Shown piece by piece: positions 50,256 to 60,395 of a stretch of DNA of 64,000 bases (positions within the stretch are counted from its first letter, which is position 1; each line of letters begins with the position of its first letter). The position numbers were made by a program, and so were the translations under genes. This DNA comes from Pelotomaculum isophthalicicum JI (GTDB lineage Bacteria; Bacillota; Desulfotomaculia; Desulfotomaculales; Pelotomaculaceae): the NCBI RefSeq assembly GCF_029478095.1, contig NZ_JAKOAV010000014.1:1-64000 (forward strand), read 5' to 3'. The notes beneath the pieces are model-generated. The model did not search any database. It was given only the letters and a program-made list of their open reading frames with translations, and was not told the origin of the DNA.

Positions 50256-50792
50256 CTATGATTCCATTTGTTTCGCCAGGAAACCGGCAGCGGTTTCAGC
50301 AAGTTTGGTTTCCAGATTGCCCATTTGTACGTCTGGTTCCTTGGTTGCGAGAATTACCGCGCCAACTGCGTCACCTGATGCTATTATGGGCGCGATTATC
50401 GCTGAGTTGTAATTAATATCTTCATCGGAAGTTAAGTAACAAGGTTCATTGAATACAGCCATTTTTCTCTCTGCCATTACGTTTTCCACGATATTGCCGA
50501 TCTGTTTGTTCATAAGCTGCTTTTTCGGGGCGCCCGCCACTGCGATGATCGAGTCTTTGTCTGCGATGCAAGAGATATGGCCCAGAGTTTCATTAAGGGA
50601 ATCAGCATATTCTGTGGCAAACTCGCCTAATTCGCCAATGGGCGAGTATTTCTTTAAGATTACCTCACCTTCCCTGTCGGTGAAAATCTCGAGGGGATCT
50701 CCTTCTCTAATCCGCATCGTCCGCCTGATTTCCTTTGGGATTACCACCCTGCCCAGATCATCGATTCGGCGCACGATTCCAGTTGCCTTCAT
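50256..50792 (-). CDS. spoVT: SpoVT, AbrB-type late sporulation regulator
   Basis: 178 residues: swapped-hairpin AbrB domain (MKATGIVRRIDDLGRVVIPKEI reduced here to GIVRRIDDLGRVVIP, RIREGDPLEIFTDREGEV) and a C-terminal GAF-like domain (YADSLNETLGHISC, GDAVGAVILATKEP). SpoVT modulates gene expression in the forespore. GGGGGTG precedes the ATG. Monocistronic. Confidence 0.93.
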   Translation of the reverse strand: MKATGIVRRIDDLGRVVIPKEIRRTMRIREGDPLEIFTDREGEVILKKYSPIGELGEFATEYADSLNETLGHISCIADKDSIIAVAGAPKKQLMNKQIGNIVENVMAERKMAVFNEPCYLTSDEDINYNSAIIAPIIASGDAVGAVILATKEPDVQMGNLETKLAETAAGFLAKQMES

Positions 50793-51178
50793 CTTCTTTC
50801 ACCCCCTTTTTTAGATTTATTATACGCAAGCGAAAGATTAATTAATCAAGTTAGGAAAAAAAATCTTTATTCAAAATATCAGCCGCTACGGCAGGAATAA
50901 TGAGTTTAGTAAGAAAAATCGGCAAAATGACCATGGGGACATTATGATATGCAAATTATGGCAAGAAATATTTTGCAATTTTTTTCTCAAATGGAAGGAT
51001 CCCTTTTGATATTGTAGAATTTTATGACATAAAGTCTAAATTCCGGCTGATGGTTTACATGGTAAAGAGTTCTAACCATAATTGCGATATCTCAAATGAG
51101 GGAGGTGATAAATAGTTCAATACGGGATGAGCTCACAGAGAGATAAAGGATTCGGAAAAGGGGAGGCGTCAAGCAAGT
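50793..51178. other. Divergent intergenic region, spoVT / chemoreceptor
   Basis: AT-rich, no gene. TAAA at 51064 and TGCGATAT about 16 bases on (51084-51091) resemble a flagellar sigma-D promoter with one extra spacer base. Weak evidence. Confidence 0.3.
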
Positions 51179-52738
51179 ATGACTATTCGTCTTAAACTGG
51201 TATTAATGGTTTCACTCGTACTGATACTGCTTGTAACAATTATTGGCGTGTATTCTGTTAAATCAATGAACAACCGCTTAATTGAGTCAGCCCAGTTAAA
51301 ATTAAAGTCTGATCTGAATATGGGTAGCGCCTTACTCGACCAGCGGTATCCCGGGCCTTGGTCGATCAAGGATGATCAGATCTATAAAGGCGAGACAAAA
51401 ATGAATGAGAATTATGAAATGGTTGATCTGATCGGCAGCTATACCAGTGATACTGTAACTATTTTCCAGGGTGACAAAAGAGTGGCCACAAACGTAAAAA
51501 CGCCTGAGGGACAGCGGGCGATCGGTACCAGTGTCGCCGGAGAAGTAGCCCAGGCAGTGCTGAAGGATGGCAAGACTTATATAGGCAAAGCCCAGGTGGT
51601 GGGAACATGGAACCAAACCGCCTATGAGCCGATCAAAGACGGGCAGGGAAAAATAATCGGCATTTTTTACGTTGGGGTGCCAAACAGTCTTTACGACCAG
51701 ACGGTCGAAAAGTTCGCTTTCAGCATTCTCTTTGCGGGGATAGTTGGACTAATATTAAGTTTGGCGATTTGTTATTTCACGCTACAACAAATTTTTGCAA
51801 AACCTCTTACCCGGTTTATTGAATTTACAGAAAAAATCTCTGAAGGTGACCTTACCAAAGAGCTCGATTACAAATCTAATGATGAACTTGGGAAGATGGC
51901 GCAATCGTTTAACTATATGGTCAGCAGCTTAAAAGAGCTGATCAAGCACACCGTCACGAGTAGTGGAGTAATAGCCAACTCAACAGAGCAGTTGGTTGCC
52001 CAGGCTGAGGAGACATCCGCCGGAGCTAGCGAAACGGCAGCATCAATCAGCCAAATGGTAACGACGGTTGGTCAAGTGTCGGACAACACTCAATTGGTTT
52101 CTGAAGCGTCGGAGAAAGCTAACAACTATGCGAAAAGCGGCAAGGATAAAATTGATTCTGCCATTACACAGATGAATACGATTAGTGAATTCACGGCTCT
52201 TACCGCTGATACAATCGAGGATTTAGCCAAAAATACTGAAAAGATTACCCAGATTGCTGAGTTGATTACCCAGATTTCCGGTCAGACAAATTTGCTGGCT
52301 TTAAACGCGGCTATTGAAGCGGCGCGCGCGGGCGAACATGGCCAGGGATTTTCGGTTGTAGCCGAAGAGGTGAGAAGACTGGCTGAACAATCCTCGGAAG
52401 CCGCCAACGAAATTAACGAAATCACCCGCATGATCCGGGGTAAAGCGGAAAATGCGGTTCAGATGATGGCCGACAGCCAGCACAAGGTGCGTGACGGTTC
52501 TTTAACCGTACAAGAAGCCGGTACGGAGTTCACCCGGATTTATGATGTTGTCTATGAACTGCATTCCCGGTTTCAGGAGGTTTCGGAAGCTGCCATGCAG
52601 ATGTCCACGGGGATCGGTCAAGTTGTGGGCACAACCGATAGGCAAACGTCGGCAATGGACGAAGTGTCAAATACCGCTCAGGACCTGGCCGGGTTGGTTC
52701 ATAAGCTGGAAGAGGTTACCAGGCGGTTTAGGGTATAA
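51179..52738 (+). CDS. Methyl-accepting chemotaxis protein with single-Cache sensor
   Basis: 519 residues: N-terminal helix ([19 protein letters not shown]), an extracytoplasmic sCache_3-like sensor (about 35-180, [32 protein letters not shown]), a second helix ([18 protein letters not shown]), HAMP ([16 protein letters not shown]) and the signalling hairpin tip [20 protein letters not shown] followed by [16 protein letters not shown]. It senses small organic acids or similar ligands and signals to CheA. GGGGAGG precedes the ATG. Confidence 0.92.
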   Translation: MTIRLKLVLMVSLVLILLVTIIGVYSVKSMNNRLIESAQLKLKSDLNMGSALLDQRYPGPWSIKDDQIYKGETKMNENYEMVDLIGSYTSDTVTIFQGDKRVATNVKTPEGQRAIGTSVAGEVAQAVLKDGKTYIGKAQVVGTWNQTAYEPIKDGQGKIIGIFYVGVPNSLYDQTVEKFAFSILFAGIVGLILSLAICYFTLQQIFAKPLTRFIEFTEKISEGDLTKELDYKSNDELGKMAQSFNYMVSSLKELIKHTVTSSGVIANSTEQLVAQAEETSAGASETAASISQMVTTVGQVSDNTQLVSEASEKANNYAKSGKDKIDSAITQMNTISEFTALTADTIEDLAKNTEKITQIAELITQISGQTNLLALNAAIEAARAGEHGQGFSVVAEEVRRLAEQSSEAANEINEITRMIRGKAENAVQMMADSQHKVRDGSLTVQEAGTEFTRIYDVVYELHSRFQEVSEAAMQMSTGIGQVVGTTDRQTSAMDEVSNTAQDLAGLVHKLEEVTRRFRV

Positions 52739-52784
52739 ATTGAATACTGAGTCCCTGAATAATAAAGTTTATTGGTTTTAATTG

Positions 52785-52823
52785 AAAGCCGGACTTGATA
52801 AAATAGAATGAGTCCGGCTTTTG
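52785..52823 (+). terminator. Terminator after the chemoreceptor gene
   Basis: Perfect 11-bp stem AAAGCCGGACT / AGTCCGGCTTT with a T tail. It overlaps the longest possible start of the next gene, showing that start is too early. Confidence 0.88.
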
Positions 52824-52903
52824 CTAATGATGATGCTAATAATGATTATTGCGGCGTTAACTTATCTCAGTCTCAGGTAAGTAAGCGAATGGAGGGCTAT
52901 GCT

Positions 52904-54199
52904 TTGGGAAGTGGCAGCTTAACTTTTGTACATGCCGCAGACTTGCATCTGGACAGCCAGTTTAAAGGCTTGGAACGGGCTGTGTCCGGCGACGGGAGGA
53001 TGCCTGATTGTGTTTTACGCCGGTTGAGAAACAGTTCCTTTGACGCTTTTAGCAATATCGTGGATCTGTGCATTGATAAAAAAGTTGATTTTTTACTGTT
53101 GGCAGGAGATATTTACGATGTCGCCGATAAAAGCTTGCGCGCTCAACTCAGGTTCAGAGATGGTCTGGCCAGGCTGGCCGACGCCGGCATACCGGCCTTT
53201 GTTGTTCATGGCAACCATGATCATTGCTCCGGGTGGCGGGCGGAAATTAAGCTGCCTGATACTGTTCATATTTTTTCCGATAAAGATGTGGAGTCAAGAC
53301 CGGTGGTCCGGGACGGGCGGGAGATTGCCAGCGTATCCGGCATCAGCTATCCCGGGCGGGCCGTGGTTGAGAATTATTCCAGCCGCTTCGCGCGCGGCGC
53401 CGGGACTCCCTTTGCGATTGCTCTGTTGCACTGCAATGTCGGTGGTATTGAAGGGCACGAAAATTACGCTCCATGCAGGTTGGACGACCTTCTCCGGAAA
53501 GGTTTCGACTACTGGGCGCTGGGACATGTTCATAACCGGGCGATTCTCAACCCGGCCGGGCCTTGTGTTGCTTACCCCGGGTGCCCGCAGGGCAGACACC
53601 CGCGGGAAACCGGAGAAAAAGGCTGTTTGCTGGTTCGTGTGACGGAAAACAGTGATGTGGCGGTTGAATTTTTCTCTACAGCCCCGGTCAGGTGGGAATC
53701 AGTGGCTGTATCTATTGAGGGAATTGCTGATGATCTGACTTTGTTGGAAAATATAGAGGACAAGCTGTTCCGCTTTAGGGCGGCTGCGGGTGGGAAACCA
53801 ATCGTGGCGCGTGTATTGTTAAACGGGCGGGGATCTCTTCATAAGAACCTGGTCCGCGCTTCATACGCTGAAAACCTGGTTCAGGAGTTGAGAAGCCGGC
53901 TGCCCGCGGCAGAGGAAGACTTTTTGTGGCTTGATTCGGTGCGGGTTGCCACCAGCGCGGAGGTGGACAAAAATGAACTGGCCGATACCGATACCTTGCT
54001 GGGCGATTTCCTGAGCCTGGTTAAGAAAGGGCGGGTTAACCAGGATTTAAAAGCGGAGCTGCGCAAAACGCTGGCTGCTTTGATTGAGCACCCCCGGGCG
54101 GGGCGGTATCTGACTGTGCCGGATGATGATGAATTGGGGGAATTGCTTGAAGCGGCCGGGGATTTAGCGGTGGATTTGCTCTGGGACGGTGAAGAATAG
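52904..54199 (+). CDS. SbcD/Mre11-type DNA repair nuclease (YhaO-like)
   Basis: 431 residues: metallophosphoesterase motifs FVHAADLHLDS, LLLAGDIYD, VVHGNHDH and DYWALGHVHNR, then a C-terminal cap region. With the adjacent SbcC/YhaN-like ATPase it should process DNA ends. TTG 52904 is chosen because GGAGG lies about seven bases upstream and SLTFVHAADLHLD starts right after; the frame is open back to 52808 but that overlaps a terminator. Confidence 0.88.
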   Translation: MGSGSLTFVHAADLHLDSQFKGLERAVSGDGRMPDCVLRRLRNSSFDAFSNIVDLCIDKKVDFLLLAGDIYDVADKSLRAQLRFRDGLARLADAGIPAFVVHGNHDHCSGWRAEIKLPDTVHIFSDKDVESRPVVRDGREIASVSGISYPGRAVVENYSSRFARGAGTPFAIALLHCNVGGIEGHENYAPCRLDDLLRKGFDYWALGHVHNRAILNPAGPCVAYPGCPQGRHPRETGEKGCLLVRVTENSDVAVEFFSTAPVRWESVAVSIEGIADDLTLLENIEDKLFRFRAAAGGKPIVARVLLNGRGSLHKNLVRASYAENLVQELRSRLPAAEEDFLWLDSVRVATSAEVDKNELADTDTLLGDFLSLVKKGRVNQDLKAELRKTLAALIEHPRAGRYLTVPDDDELGELLEAAGDLAVDLLWDGEE

Positions 54200-57100
54200 T
54201 GCGCCTGGCTGAATTGATGGCGGACGGGTTTGGCATCCTGCACGATTTGCACTTGCGGCGGGAAGATCTGGACAAAAACATCACGATAATATACGGGATG
54301 AATGAAGCCGGCAAATCTACCTTGATGGAATTTATCCGGGTGATGCTTTTTGGATTCAAGGTTAAAGGCGGGCGTGTTTGGGAGCCGTTGCGGGGCGGCA
54401 GCCCGGGCGGTTTTCTCGTTTTCGCGGACGAAAACGGGGAGTCTATCAAGGTCGAGCGGAGGCTGCGCGGCAGACGGGGGAAGGTTGTCGTGACACTGCC
54501 GGGCGGTGCGGCGGGGGATGAGACGTTCCTGGCGGACAGGATTCTTCGGGGCATTACGCCGCTGGTGTTCCGTAATGTGTTTGGCTTTGACGTGGAAGAA
54601 ATGCGCCGTTTGAAAGAACTGGAAGCCGGAGAGGTAAGTGCCCATGTGTACGGCGCCGGCGCCGGACTGCGGGCGGGCCGGCTCACGGCCGGGACAAACC
54701 GCTTGCATGAGGAATTGAACGACCTGTTCAAGCCTGCCGGGACGAAGCCCGCCATCAATCAATTGATCAAGGAATTGGAGAATGTCGAAGCAGTTGTCCG
54801 CCTGCTACAGAAGGAACCGGAACAGTATGATCGGTTGAAGCAGGAAGCATTGTCTTTACGGGCGGACAGGGAAAGATTGGAGCAGGCAAGAAGGGATGCG
54901 GAGTCGCGCAAACGGCGTTTGGAAGCGGTAATCATAGCGAGGGAAAGCTGGTTGCGCCTGAAAGAAGCCCGTTTGCAGCTTGCTAATTTGCCTCACGTAT
55001 CTTCTTTTCCGGAACCCGGTGTGGAAAGACTGCAGGCTCTTGAGGATAAAGCGCGGGACCTCGTTCTTGCCCGAACTGACACGGACATGCTGGCAAACCA
55101 GTTGCAAAGGCGTATGGATAACACTTTGGTTGAATATTCGCTGCTTGAATATTCCGCTGAAATTAAAGCCCTGGAAAATGAACGCGGCCTCCAGTTGGAA
55201 AGGCTGCGGCGGTTGCCGGAACAGGTTGCTGAGGTTAAACATGCAAGGGAAGAATACCATAAGCAAATATACAAACTGGGCAATGAATATGATCAGACGC
55301 GGCTGGCATCAATAGATACTTCTTTGTCCGCCAGGAAAATAGTTGAAGGTTATAAACAGAAGTTTACTGCAGGGGAAAGCCGGCGCGAAAACCTCAGGGG
55401 TGAGATTGCCCGTTTAAAGAACAACGCCGGAGATAAAGAATGGATATTCCGGAACGCCACGGCTGAACTGGCTGCGCACAAAATCCCGGTTCCGCCTGTG
55501 GACCAGCCGCCGGCCGGCCGTGAACAGGCGCTGGATGTTCTTGAAAGTGGAATGAGGCGACTCTTTCAGATAAGAGCCGGCCTTGAGTCGTTGCGCGTCC
55601 GTCTCGCGGAACTGGAACAGCAGAAAAGGAATGCGGAAAGTGAGCTTGATACGCTGCAATCCCGGCTTTTGCCTCGCTGGCTGCAGATTGTTATGCCGGT
55701 AGTCCTAGCGGTGTCTATTACCGCCGCCTTTTTCGGCGGGATAATCTCAGGTTTTCTGACACTGGCCGCGGGGGTCGCGTTTTGGGCAACGGTGATGCTG
55801 GCCGGGCGTCATGCGGCTGTATTAATGGAAGCGCGCCGCACCAGGCTGGAGGAAAATCTTTTAAATATCAGTCAGCGCATTAACGGTACGGCCGGCGAGA
55901 TAGAACAGCTTTCACGCCGGGAAAACGAACTGGCTGAGGAGTTGAAAGCAGCGGCCATGACCGCGGTGGGCAAGCCGGTGGTAGCGGAAGAAGAAATCGC
56001 CGCCGCCCGGCGGGCGCTGGAGGAAGAAAAACTGGCTCTGGCGCGGGCGGAGGACCTCAAACGCGTTGTGGCACAGGCAAAGAATAATTTAGACATGGAA
56101 TTGCAGAGACTGTCCGGTGCTGCTAAGGAGCTTGAACAGGCGGACAGGACTCTGGCTAACCTTGGCGGAGAGTGGCTTGACTGGCTGAAAGAACATGGTT
56201 TGCCGCAGGGCCTTACCCCCTCCGGAGCCCTGGTGTTCTTTGACGCTTGTGAAGAAGCGGAAAAGAGTTATATTATATGGCAGAAGTCTCTAGCGTTGGA
56301 GAAAGAAACGCGGCAACAGAGCGAAGCATTTTTAACAAGGCTGAACAACTTGCTTGCCAATGTCGGATACGACGCTGTTACTATGGAAACAGCCTGTGAC
56401 AGGACAATCAGGCTGGGTGAATTGTTGTCGGAAACCGCCAAGCTGGCTGAAGGAAAAGAACACTTACAGGCGGAGCTGGATGGGTTGCGCGAGCAAAAAC
56501 TACGGCAGGAGAACGCTTTGCACACCTTGCAAAAAGAATTCGAAGCTTTACTGGCTGCGGGCGGTGCGATTGACGCGGAGGATTTCCGCCGCCGGGCGTT
56601 TTATTACAATGAAGGAAAGCGGCTGGCGAGGGAAGCTCAAACCTTTGAACGGGATTTAAAGATCATTGCCGGTTTGCCCGGGGAAAGCGCTCAACTGGAG
56701 CGAGAATTAGAGCAATCTGTAGGAACAGATCATGAGCGGGAACTTGACAGTATTGCAGCCTTGATTGGGGAGTTGGAAAAGAAAATAAAAGAAGCCGGGG
56801 AACAAATCGGCAGGGTGGATAACCAGATCGCTTTGCTGGAGAATGGGGAAGAACTGGCCATACGTTTACAGGAGAAAGAAATGTTAATTGCCTCCATGCA
56901 GGACAAAGCGCGGGAGTGGCAAGTGCGCGCCCTCTGTTTGCGCCTGTTGAGAATGGCTAAAGAGCGTCATGAGCGTGAACGGCAGCCGGCGGTTTTGCAG
57001 AGAGCTTCCGGATATATCAAGCCGATGACCGGTGGGGCGTATACCATGGTAATTGCCCCTGTGGGCCGGGCTGATATGCTGGAGGTGGAGTCGCCGCATG

Positions 57101-57393
57101 GCGGCAGGGTGGCTGTGGCCGGACTTAGCCGTGGCACGGCGTCACAACTTTATTTTTCAATACGTCTGGCTCTCGCCCGCCAGTACGGCAGTGTAGGCCT
57201 GCCGGTTATTCTGGATGATATCTTGGTGGACTTTGACCGCGAAAGGCTCAGGGGCGCGGTGAAAGTGCTCGGGGAATTTAGCCGTGAACGGCAAGTCATA
57301 TTGTTTACCTGCCATGAGCATATCCTTGAAGCGTTCAACGAATACCCGGATGATTTTGGATTAATCCGGCTGCAAGACGGTGTGAAAATATGA
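54199..57393 (+). CDS. SbcC/Rad50-like AAA ATPase (YhaN-like)
   Basis: 1064 residues. Walker A is YGMNEAGKSTLMEFIRVML at about residue 33. Two long coiled coils (about 195-480 and 560-960) flank a hydrophobic hairpin (VVLAVSITAAFFGGIISG, LTLAAGVAFWATVML, near 500-540). The ABC signature LSRGTASQLYFSIRLAL and Walker B LPVILDDILVDFD lie near the C-terminus. The two-helix insertion is characteristic of YhaN rather than SbcC. GTG start overlaps the nuclease stop by one base. Confidence 0.9.
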   Translation: MRLAELMADGFGILHDLHLRREDLDKNITIIYGMNEAGKSTLMEFIRVMLFGFKVKGGRVWEPLRGGSPGGFLVFADENGESIKVERRLRGRRGKVVVTLPGGAAGDETFLADRILRGITPLVFRNVFGFDVEEMRRLKELEAGEVSAHVYGAGAGLRAGRLTAGTNRLHEELNDLFKPAGTKPAINQLIKELENVEAVVRLLQKEPEQYDRLKQEALSLRADRERLEQARRDAESRKRRLEAVIIARESWLRLKEARLQLANLPHVSSFPEPGVERLQALEDKARDLVLARTDTDMLANQLQRRMDNTLVEYSLLEYSAEIKALENERGLQLERLRRLPEQVAEVKHAREEYHKQIYKLGNEYDQTRLASIDTSLSARKIVEGYKQKFTAGESRRENLRGEIARLKNNAGDKEWIFRNATAELAAHKIPVPPVDQPPAGREQALDVLESGMRRLFQIRAGLESLRVRLAELEQQKRNAESELDTLQSRLLPRWLQIVMPVVLAVSITAAFFGGIISGFLTLAAGVAFWATVMLAGRHAAVLMEARRTRLEENLLNISQRINGTAGEIEQLSRRENELAEELKAAAMTAVGKPVVAEEEIAAARRALEEEKLALARAEDLKRVVAQAKNNLDMELQRLSGAAKELEQADRTLANLGGEWLDWLKEHGLPQGLTPSGALVFFDACEEAEKSYIIWQKSLALEKETRQQSEAFLTRLNNLLANVGYDAVTMETACDRTIRLGELLSETAKLAEGKEHLQAELDGLREQKLRQENALHTLQKEFEALLAAGGAIDAEDFRRRAFYYNEGKRLAREAQTFERDLKIIAGLPGESAQLERELEQSVGTDHERELDSIAALIGELEKKIKEAGEQIGRVDNQIALLENGEELAIRLQEKEMLIASMQDKAREWQVRALCLRLLRMAKERHERERQPAVLQRASGYIKPMTGGAYTMVIAPVGRADMLEVESPHGGRVAVAGLSRGTASQLYFSIRLALARQYGSVGLPVILDDILVDFDRERLRGAVKVLGEFSRERQVILFTCHEHILEAFNEYPDDFGLIRLQDGVKI

Positions 57394-57576
57394 GCCGCGC
57401 ATGACTTCCAAAGGTTTGAAGACGAGGTTGCCTGTAATGGCAATAACGGACCGGAAATTAATCTGTACCCGGGAAGGTTAGTTTTTATACTGTGAAATTA
57501 GTTGTAAAAGGTATATAATTAAGTATCATTCGTATATTACTAATTTTATCAAAATAAATTAAAAAAATTAAAGGGG

Positions 57577-58155
57577 ATGGTTTCAGTTACCATTAAGAAG
57601 ATAACCAAAGTGCCTTCGACGGTTCTTTTACCAATTCCGACCGTGCTGGTAACATCTGTCGGAAAAAACAGCAAGCCGAATATCATTACTATCGCCTGGA
57701 CAGGAGTGATGAACTCCGAGCCGCCGGTAGTGTATGTCAGTGTCCGCCCCATAGGAAGACATTCTTACGGGCTGATTAAAGAGTCCGGGGAATATGTGAT
57801 CAACATTCCTACTGCCGCTCAGGCCAGACTGGTGGACTATTGCGGGACAATATCCGGCAGCGAAGTGGATAAATTCAAGGAAACAGGTTTTACTCCGGTG
57901 CCCGCTACCCACGTGAGAGCGCCTCTGATTGCGGAATGCCCGGTTAACCTTGAATGCAAAGTCAAGCAGGTAGTACCGCTGGGCAGCCACGACGTGTTTA
58001 TCGCTGATGTGCTGGCTGTGCACTATAATGAAGATGTGTTAGATGAAAAAGGACGTCCGGATCCGGATAAAATCAAACCCTATGGTTATTGTCTGAATGA
58101 ATACCGGCAGATGGCGGGTAAGCTCGGTTCCTTCGGCTATTCGAAAAAAGCGTAA
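57577..58155 (+). CDS. Flavin reductase-like (FMN-binding split barrel) protein
   Basis: 192 residues: LPIPTVLVTSVGKNSKPNII, TIAWTGVMNSEPPVVYVSVR, SYGLIKESGEYVINIPTA and GHH-type end LGSHDVFIADVLAVHYN. The family binds FMN and reduces flavins or acts as a ferric/flavin oxidoreductase in anaerobes. AAGGGG is immediately before the ATG, closer than ideal, so the start may be a few codons later. Confidence 0.85.
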   Translation: MVSVTIKKITKVPSTVLLPIPTVLVTSVGKNSKPNIITIAWTGVMNSEPPVVYVSVRPIGRHSYGLIKESGEYVINIPTAAQARLVDYCGTISGSEVDKFKETGFTPVPATHVRAPLIAECPVNLECKVKQVVPLGSHDVFIADVLAVHYNEDVLDEKGRPDPDKIKPYGYCLNEYRQMAGKLGSFGYSKKA

Positions 58156-58183
58156 GTTATTTGATAATGTCAGGAGGCTGCGG

Positions 58184-58735
58184 GTGGAAACCTTAGTTGG
58201 CAAGACTCTTTTGAAAATCATTAAAGGTGATATTACCGTCCAGAACACCGAGGCGGTTGTAAATGCGGCAAATTCCGGCCTGCTGGGTGGAGGGGGAGTG
58301 GATGGCGCCATCCACCGTGCCGGGGGGCCGGCGATTCTTGAGGAATGTATAAAAATACGCTCCTCGCAGGGAGGTTGCCCCACAGGCCAGGCCGTGCTTA
58401 CTGGCGGCGGGAATCTAAAAGCCCGTTACGTGATTCATACTGTCGGCCCGATCTGGCATGGCGGAAATAACAACGAAGATGAGCTTCTCCGCGACGCCTA
58501 CCTGAACAGCCTGACCCTGGCTAAGAAGCACGGAATACGCTCTGTTTCCTTCCCTTCCATCAGCACGGGGGCATATCGTTTTCCAGTTGGCCGGGCGGCG
58601 GGGATTGCCCTGCGGACAGTGCGTGATTTTATAAACATGGATAAAAATTTTGAAGAGATACGTTTTATACTGTATACTGAGCAACTGCTGAAGGAGTTTG
58701 AACTGGCTTGGAATAAAATGGAGCATGATGAGTGA
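58184..58735 (+). CDS. Macrodomain (ADP-ribose/O-acetyl-ADP-ribose) hydrolase
   Basis: 183 residues, MacroD type: KIIKGDITVQNTEAVVNAAN, LGGGGVDGAIHRAGG, GQAVLTGGGNLKARYVIHTV and FPSISTGAYRFPV. It removes ADP-ribose or deacetylates O-acetyl-ADP-ribose. GTG 58184 chosen for AGGAGG six bases upstream; a longer frame overlaps the flavin reductase gene. Confidence 0.9.
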   Translation: METLVGKTLLKIIKGDITVQNTEAVVNAANSGLLGGGGVDGAIHRAGGPAILEECIKIRSSQGGCPTGQAVLTGGGNLKARYVIHTVGPIWHGGNNNEDELLRDAYLNSLTLAKKHGIRSVSFPSISTGAYRFPVGRAAGIALRTVRDFINMDKNFEEIRFILYTEQLLKEFELAWNKMEHDE

Positions 58736-58736
58736 C

Positions 58737-58772
58737 AAAGAGCCGGAACCAATTAAAACTGGCTCTTTTTTA
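58737..58772 (+). terminator. Terminator after the macrodomain gene
   Basis: AAAGAGCC ... GGCTCTTT with a 16-base loop and a T run. Confidence 0.8.
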
Positions 58773-58891
58773 TAATAACCATGTAATATTGTATACCGTA
58801 TATTATGCTTAGGAGTATATTCCCTGACGGGTCGCATTGAAAGAAGATAATTGGTTATCGTAAAGGTAAGTTGGAGGATTAAGGGGGAAAC

Positions 58892-59998
58892 ATGAATACA
58901 TTGCAAAAGACACCTCTGTACGAAACCCACCGCCGCAGCGGCGGCAAAATAGTCGAGTTTGCCGGGTGGGCGCTGCCGGTGCAGTACAACAGCATTCTGG
59001 AGGAACACGAAGCGGTGCGTTCCCGGGCCGGCCTATTTGATGTGTCCCATATGGGCAAAGTGACGGTCAGGGGAAAAGGAGCTTTTGACTTTCTCCAAAG
59101 AATCACCACCGGGGACATCGGGGTTCTGGTGGATGGGCAGGCGATTTATTGCCTGATGTGCTATCCGGATGGCGGCGTGGTGGATGACATTCTGGTGTAC
59201 CGGTTTGGACCCGGAGATTTCTTTCTCGTGTTTAACGCCGCCAATACTGAAAAGGATTATAACTGGCTGAAGCAAAATAATACGGATGGGGTAGATATAG
59301 TAAATGTTTCCGAAAAATTTGCTCAATTAGCCCTGCAAGGCCCCCTGGCCGAAAAGATTTTGCAAGCTTTGACTGATACTGATCTGCAAGGTTTAAGGTT
59401 TTTCCGTATGCAGTGTGACGTGAAAATCGCGGGAGCCAAGTGTATGGTTTCGCGAACAGGCTATACAGGTGAGGACGGTTTTGAAATATATACAAGTCCT
59501 GACAGCGCGCCGGCTTTATGGGATGCCATATTGGAAGCGGGGAAGCCTTACGGTGTTGTTCCGGCCGGCCTGGGCGCCAGGGACTCGCTGCGCCTGGAAG
59601 CCTGCCTGCCTCTTTACGGGCACGAGTTGTCACCGGATATTACACCTGTCGAAGCGGGGCTGGGGAAGTTTCTCAGATTTGAAAAGCAAGATTTCATCGG
59701 TCGCGCCGCTCTCGCCGCCTGTTTGTCCAAAGGGGCGGCCAGAAAGATGGTTGGTTTTGAAATGGAAGAACGGGGCGTGCCCAGAGCAAACTATCCGGTT
59801 GAATCCGGAGGCAAAGAGATTGGTTTTGTTACCTCCGGCGGTTACTCGCCGACCTTGAAGAAAAACATTGGATTAGCGCTTATTGAAACGGCCTGCGCCG
59901 GACAAGGCGATAAAATTGACGTGGTGATCAGGGGCAAAAGGCTTAAGGCGGTAATCGTCCCTATCCCGTTTTATAAAAAACATTATAAAAAAAAATAG
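58892..59998 (+). CDS. gcvT: GcvT, aminomethyltransferase (T protein)
   Basis: 368 residues: [51 protein letters not shown] and [20 protein letters not shown]. It transfers the methylene group from lipoyl-bound aminomethyl to tetrahydrofolate. First gene of the glycine cleavage operon. GGGGGAAAC precedes the ATG. The 150-base leader shows no glycine-riboswitch motif. Confidence 0.95.
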   Translation: MNTLQKTPLYETHRRSGGKIVEFAGWALPVQYNSILEEHEAVRSRAGLFDVSHMGKVTVRGKGAFDFLQRITTGDIGVLVDGQAIYCLMCYPDGGVVDDILVYRFGPGDFFLVFNAANTEKDYNWLKQNNTDGVDIVNVSEKFAQLALQGPLAEKILQALTDTDLQGLRFFRMQCDVKIAGAKCMVSRTGYTGEDGFEIYTSPDSAPALWDAILEAGKPYGVVPAGLGARDSLRLEACLPLYGHELSPDITPVEAGLGKFLRFEKQDFIGRAALAACLSKGAARKMVGFEMEERGVPRANYPVESGGKEIGFVTSGGYSPTLKKNIGLALIETACAGQGDKIDVVIRGKRLKAVIVPIPFYKKHYKKK

Positions 59999-60011
59999 GG
60001 AGGATATAAGC

Positions 60012-60392
60012 ATGAACATCCCGGCTGATCTGAAATACTCCAGTGAGCATGAGTGGGTCAGGGCGGAAGGAGACGAGGCGTCAATCGGTATTACCGACTA
60101 TGCGCAGCACGCTCTGGGTGATATTGTTTTTGTCGAATTGCCCGAGGTTGGGGAAGAAGTCGGCGCGGGCGAGGCACTCGCGGTGGTTGAGTCGGTCAAA
60201 GCCGCTTCGGACGTCTATTCCCCGGTAAGCGGCAAAATCGCAAAGGTCAACGAGCGCCTTTTCGCGTCACCGGAACTGGTTAACAGCGACCCCTACGGGA
60301 GTTGGTTTGTGGTAGTGTCGATGTCCGATCCGGGCGAGTTGGACACCCTGCTTTCCCCGGAGGAGTATGTCAAGTTATGCGAGGAGGAATGA
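60012..60392 (+). CDS. gcvH: GcvH, lipoyl carrier (H protein)
   Basis: 126 residues: [31 protein letters not shown], and lipoyl-lysine motif [17 protein letters not shown]. It carries the aminomethyl group between P and T proteins. GGGAGG precedes the ATG; 13 bases after gcvT. Confidence 0.95.
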   Translation: MNIPADLKYSSEHEWVRAEGDEASIGITDYAQHALGDIVFVELPEVGEEVGAGEALAVVESVKAASDVYSPVSGKIAKVNERLFASPELVNSDPYGSWFVVVSMSDPGELDTLLSPEEYVKLCEEE

Positions 60393-60395
60393 TCG

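Noticed and set aside
53881-54762. 293-codon minus-strand frame
   Set aside because: Shadow across the SbcD/SbcC-like pair, whose domains are clear on the plus strand.
58773-58891. Glycine riboswitch before gcvT
   Set aside because: None of the conserved aptamer segments is present and the gap is too short for a tandem aptamer.
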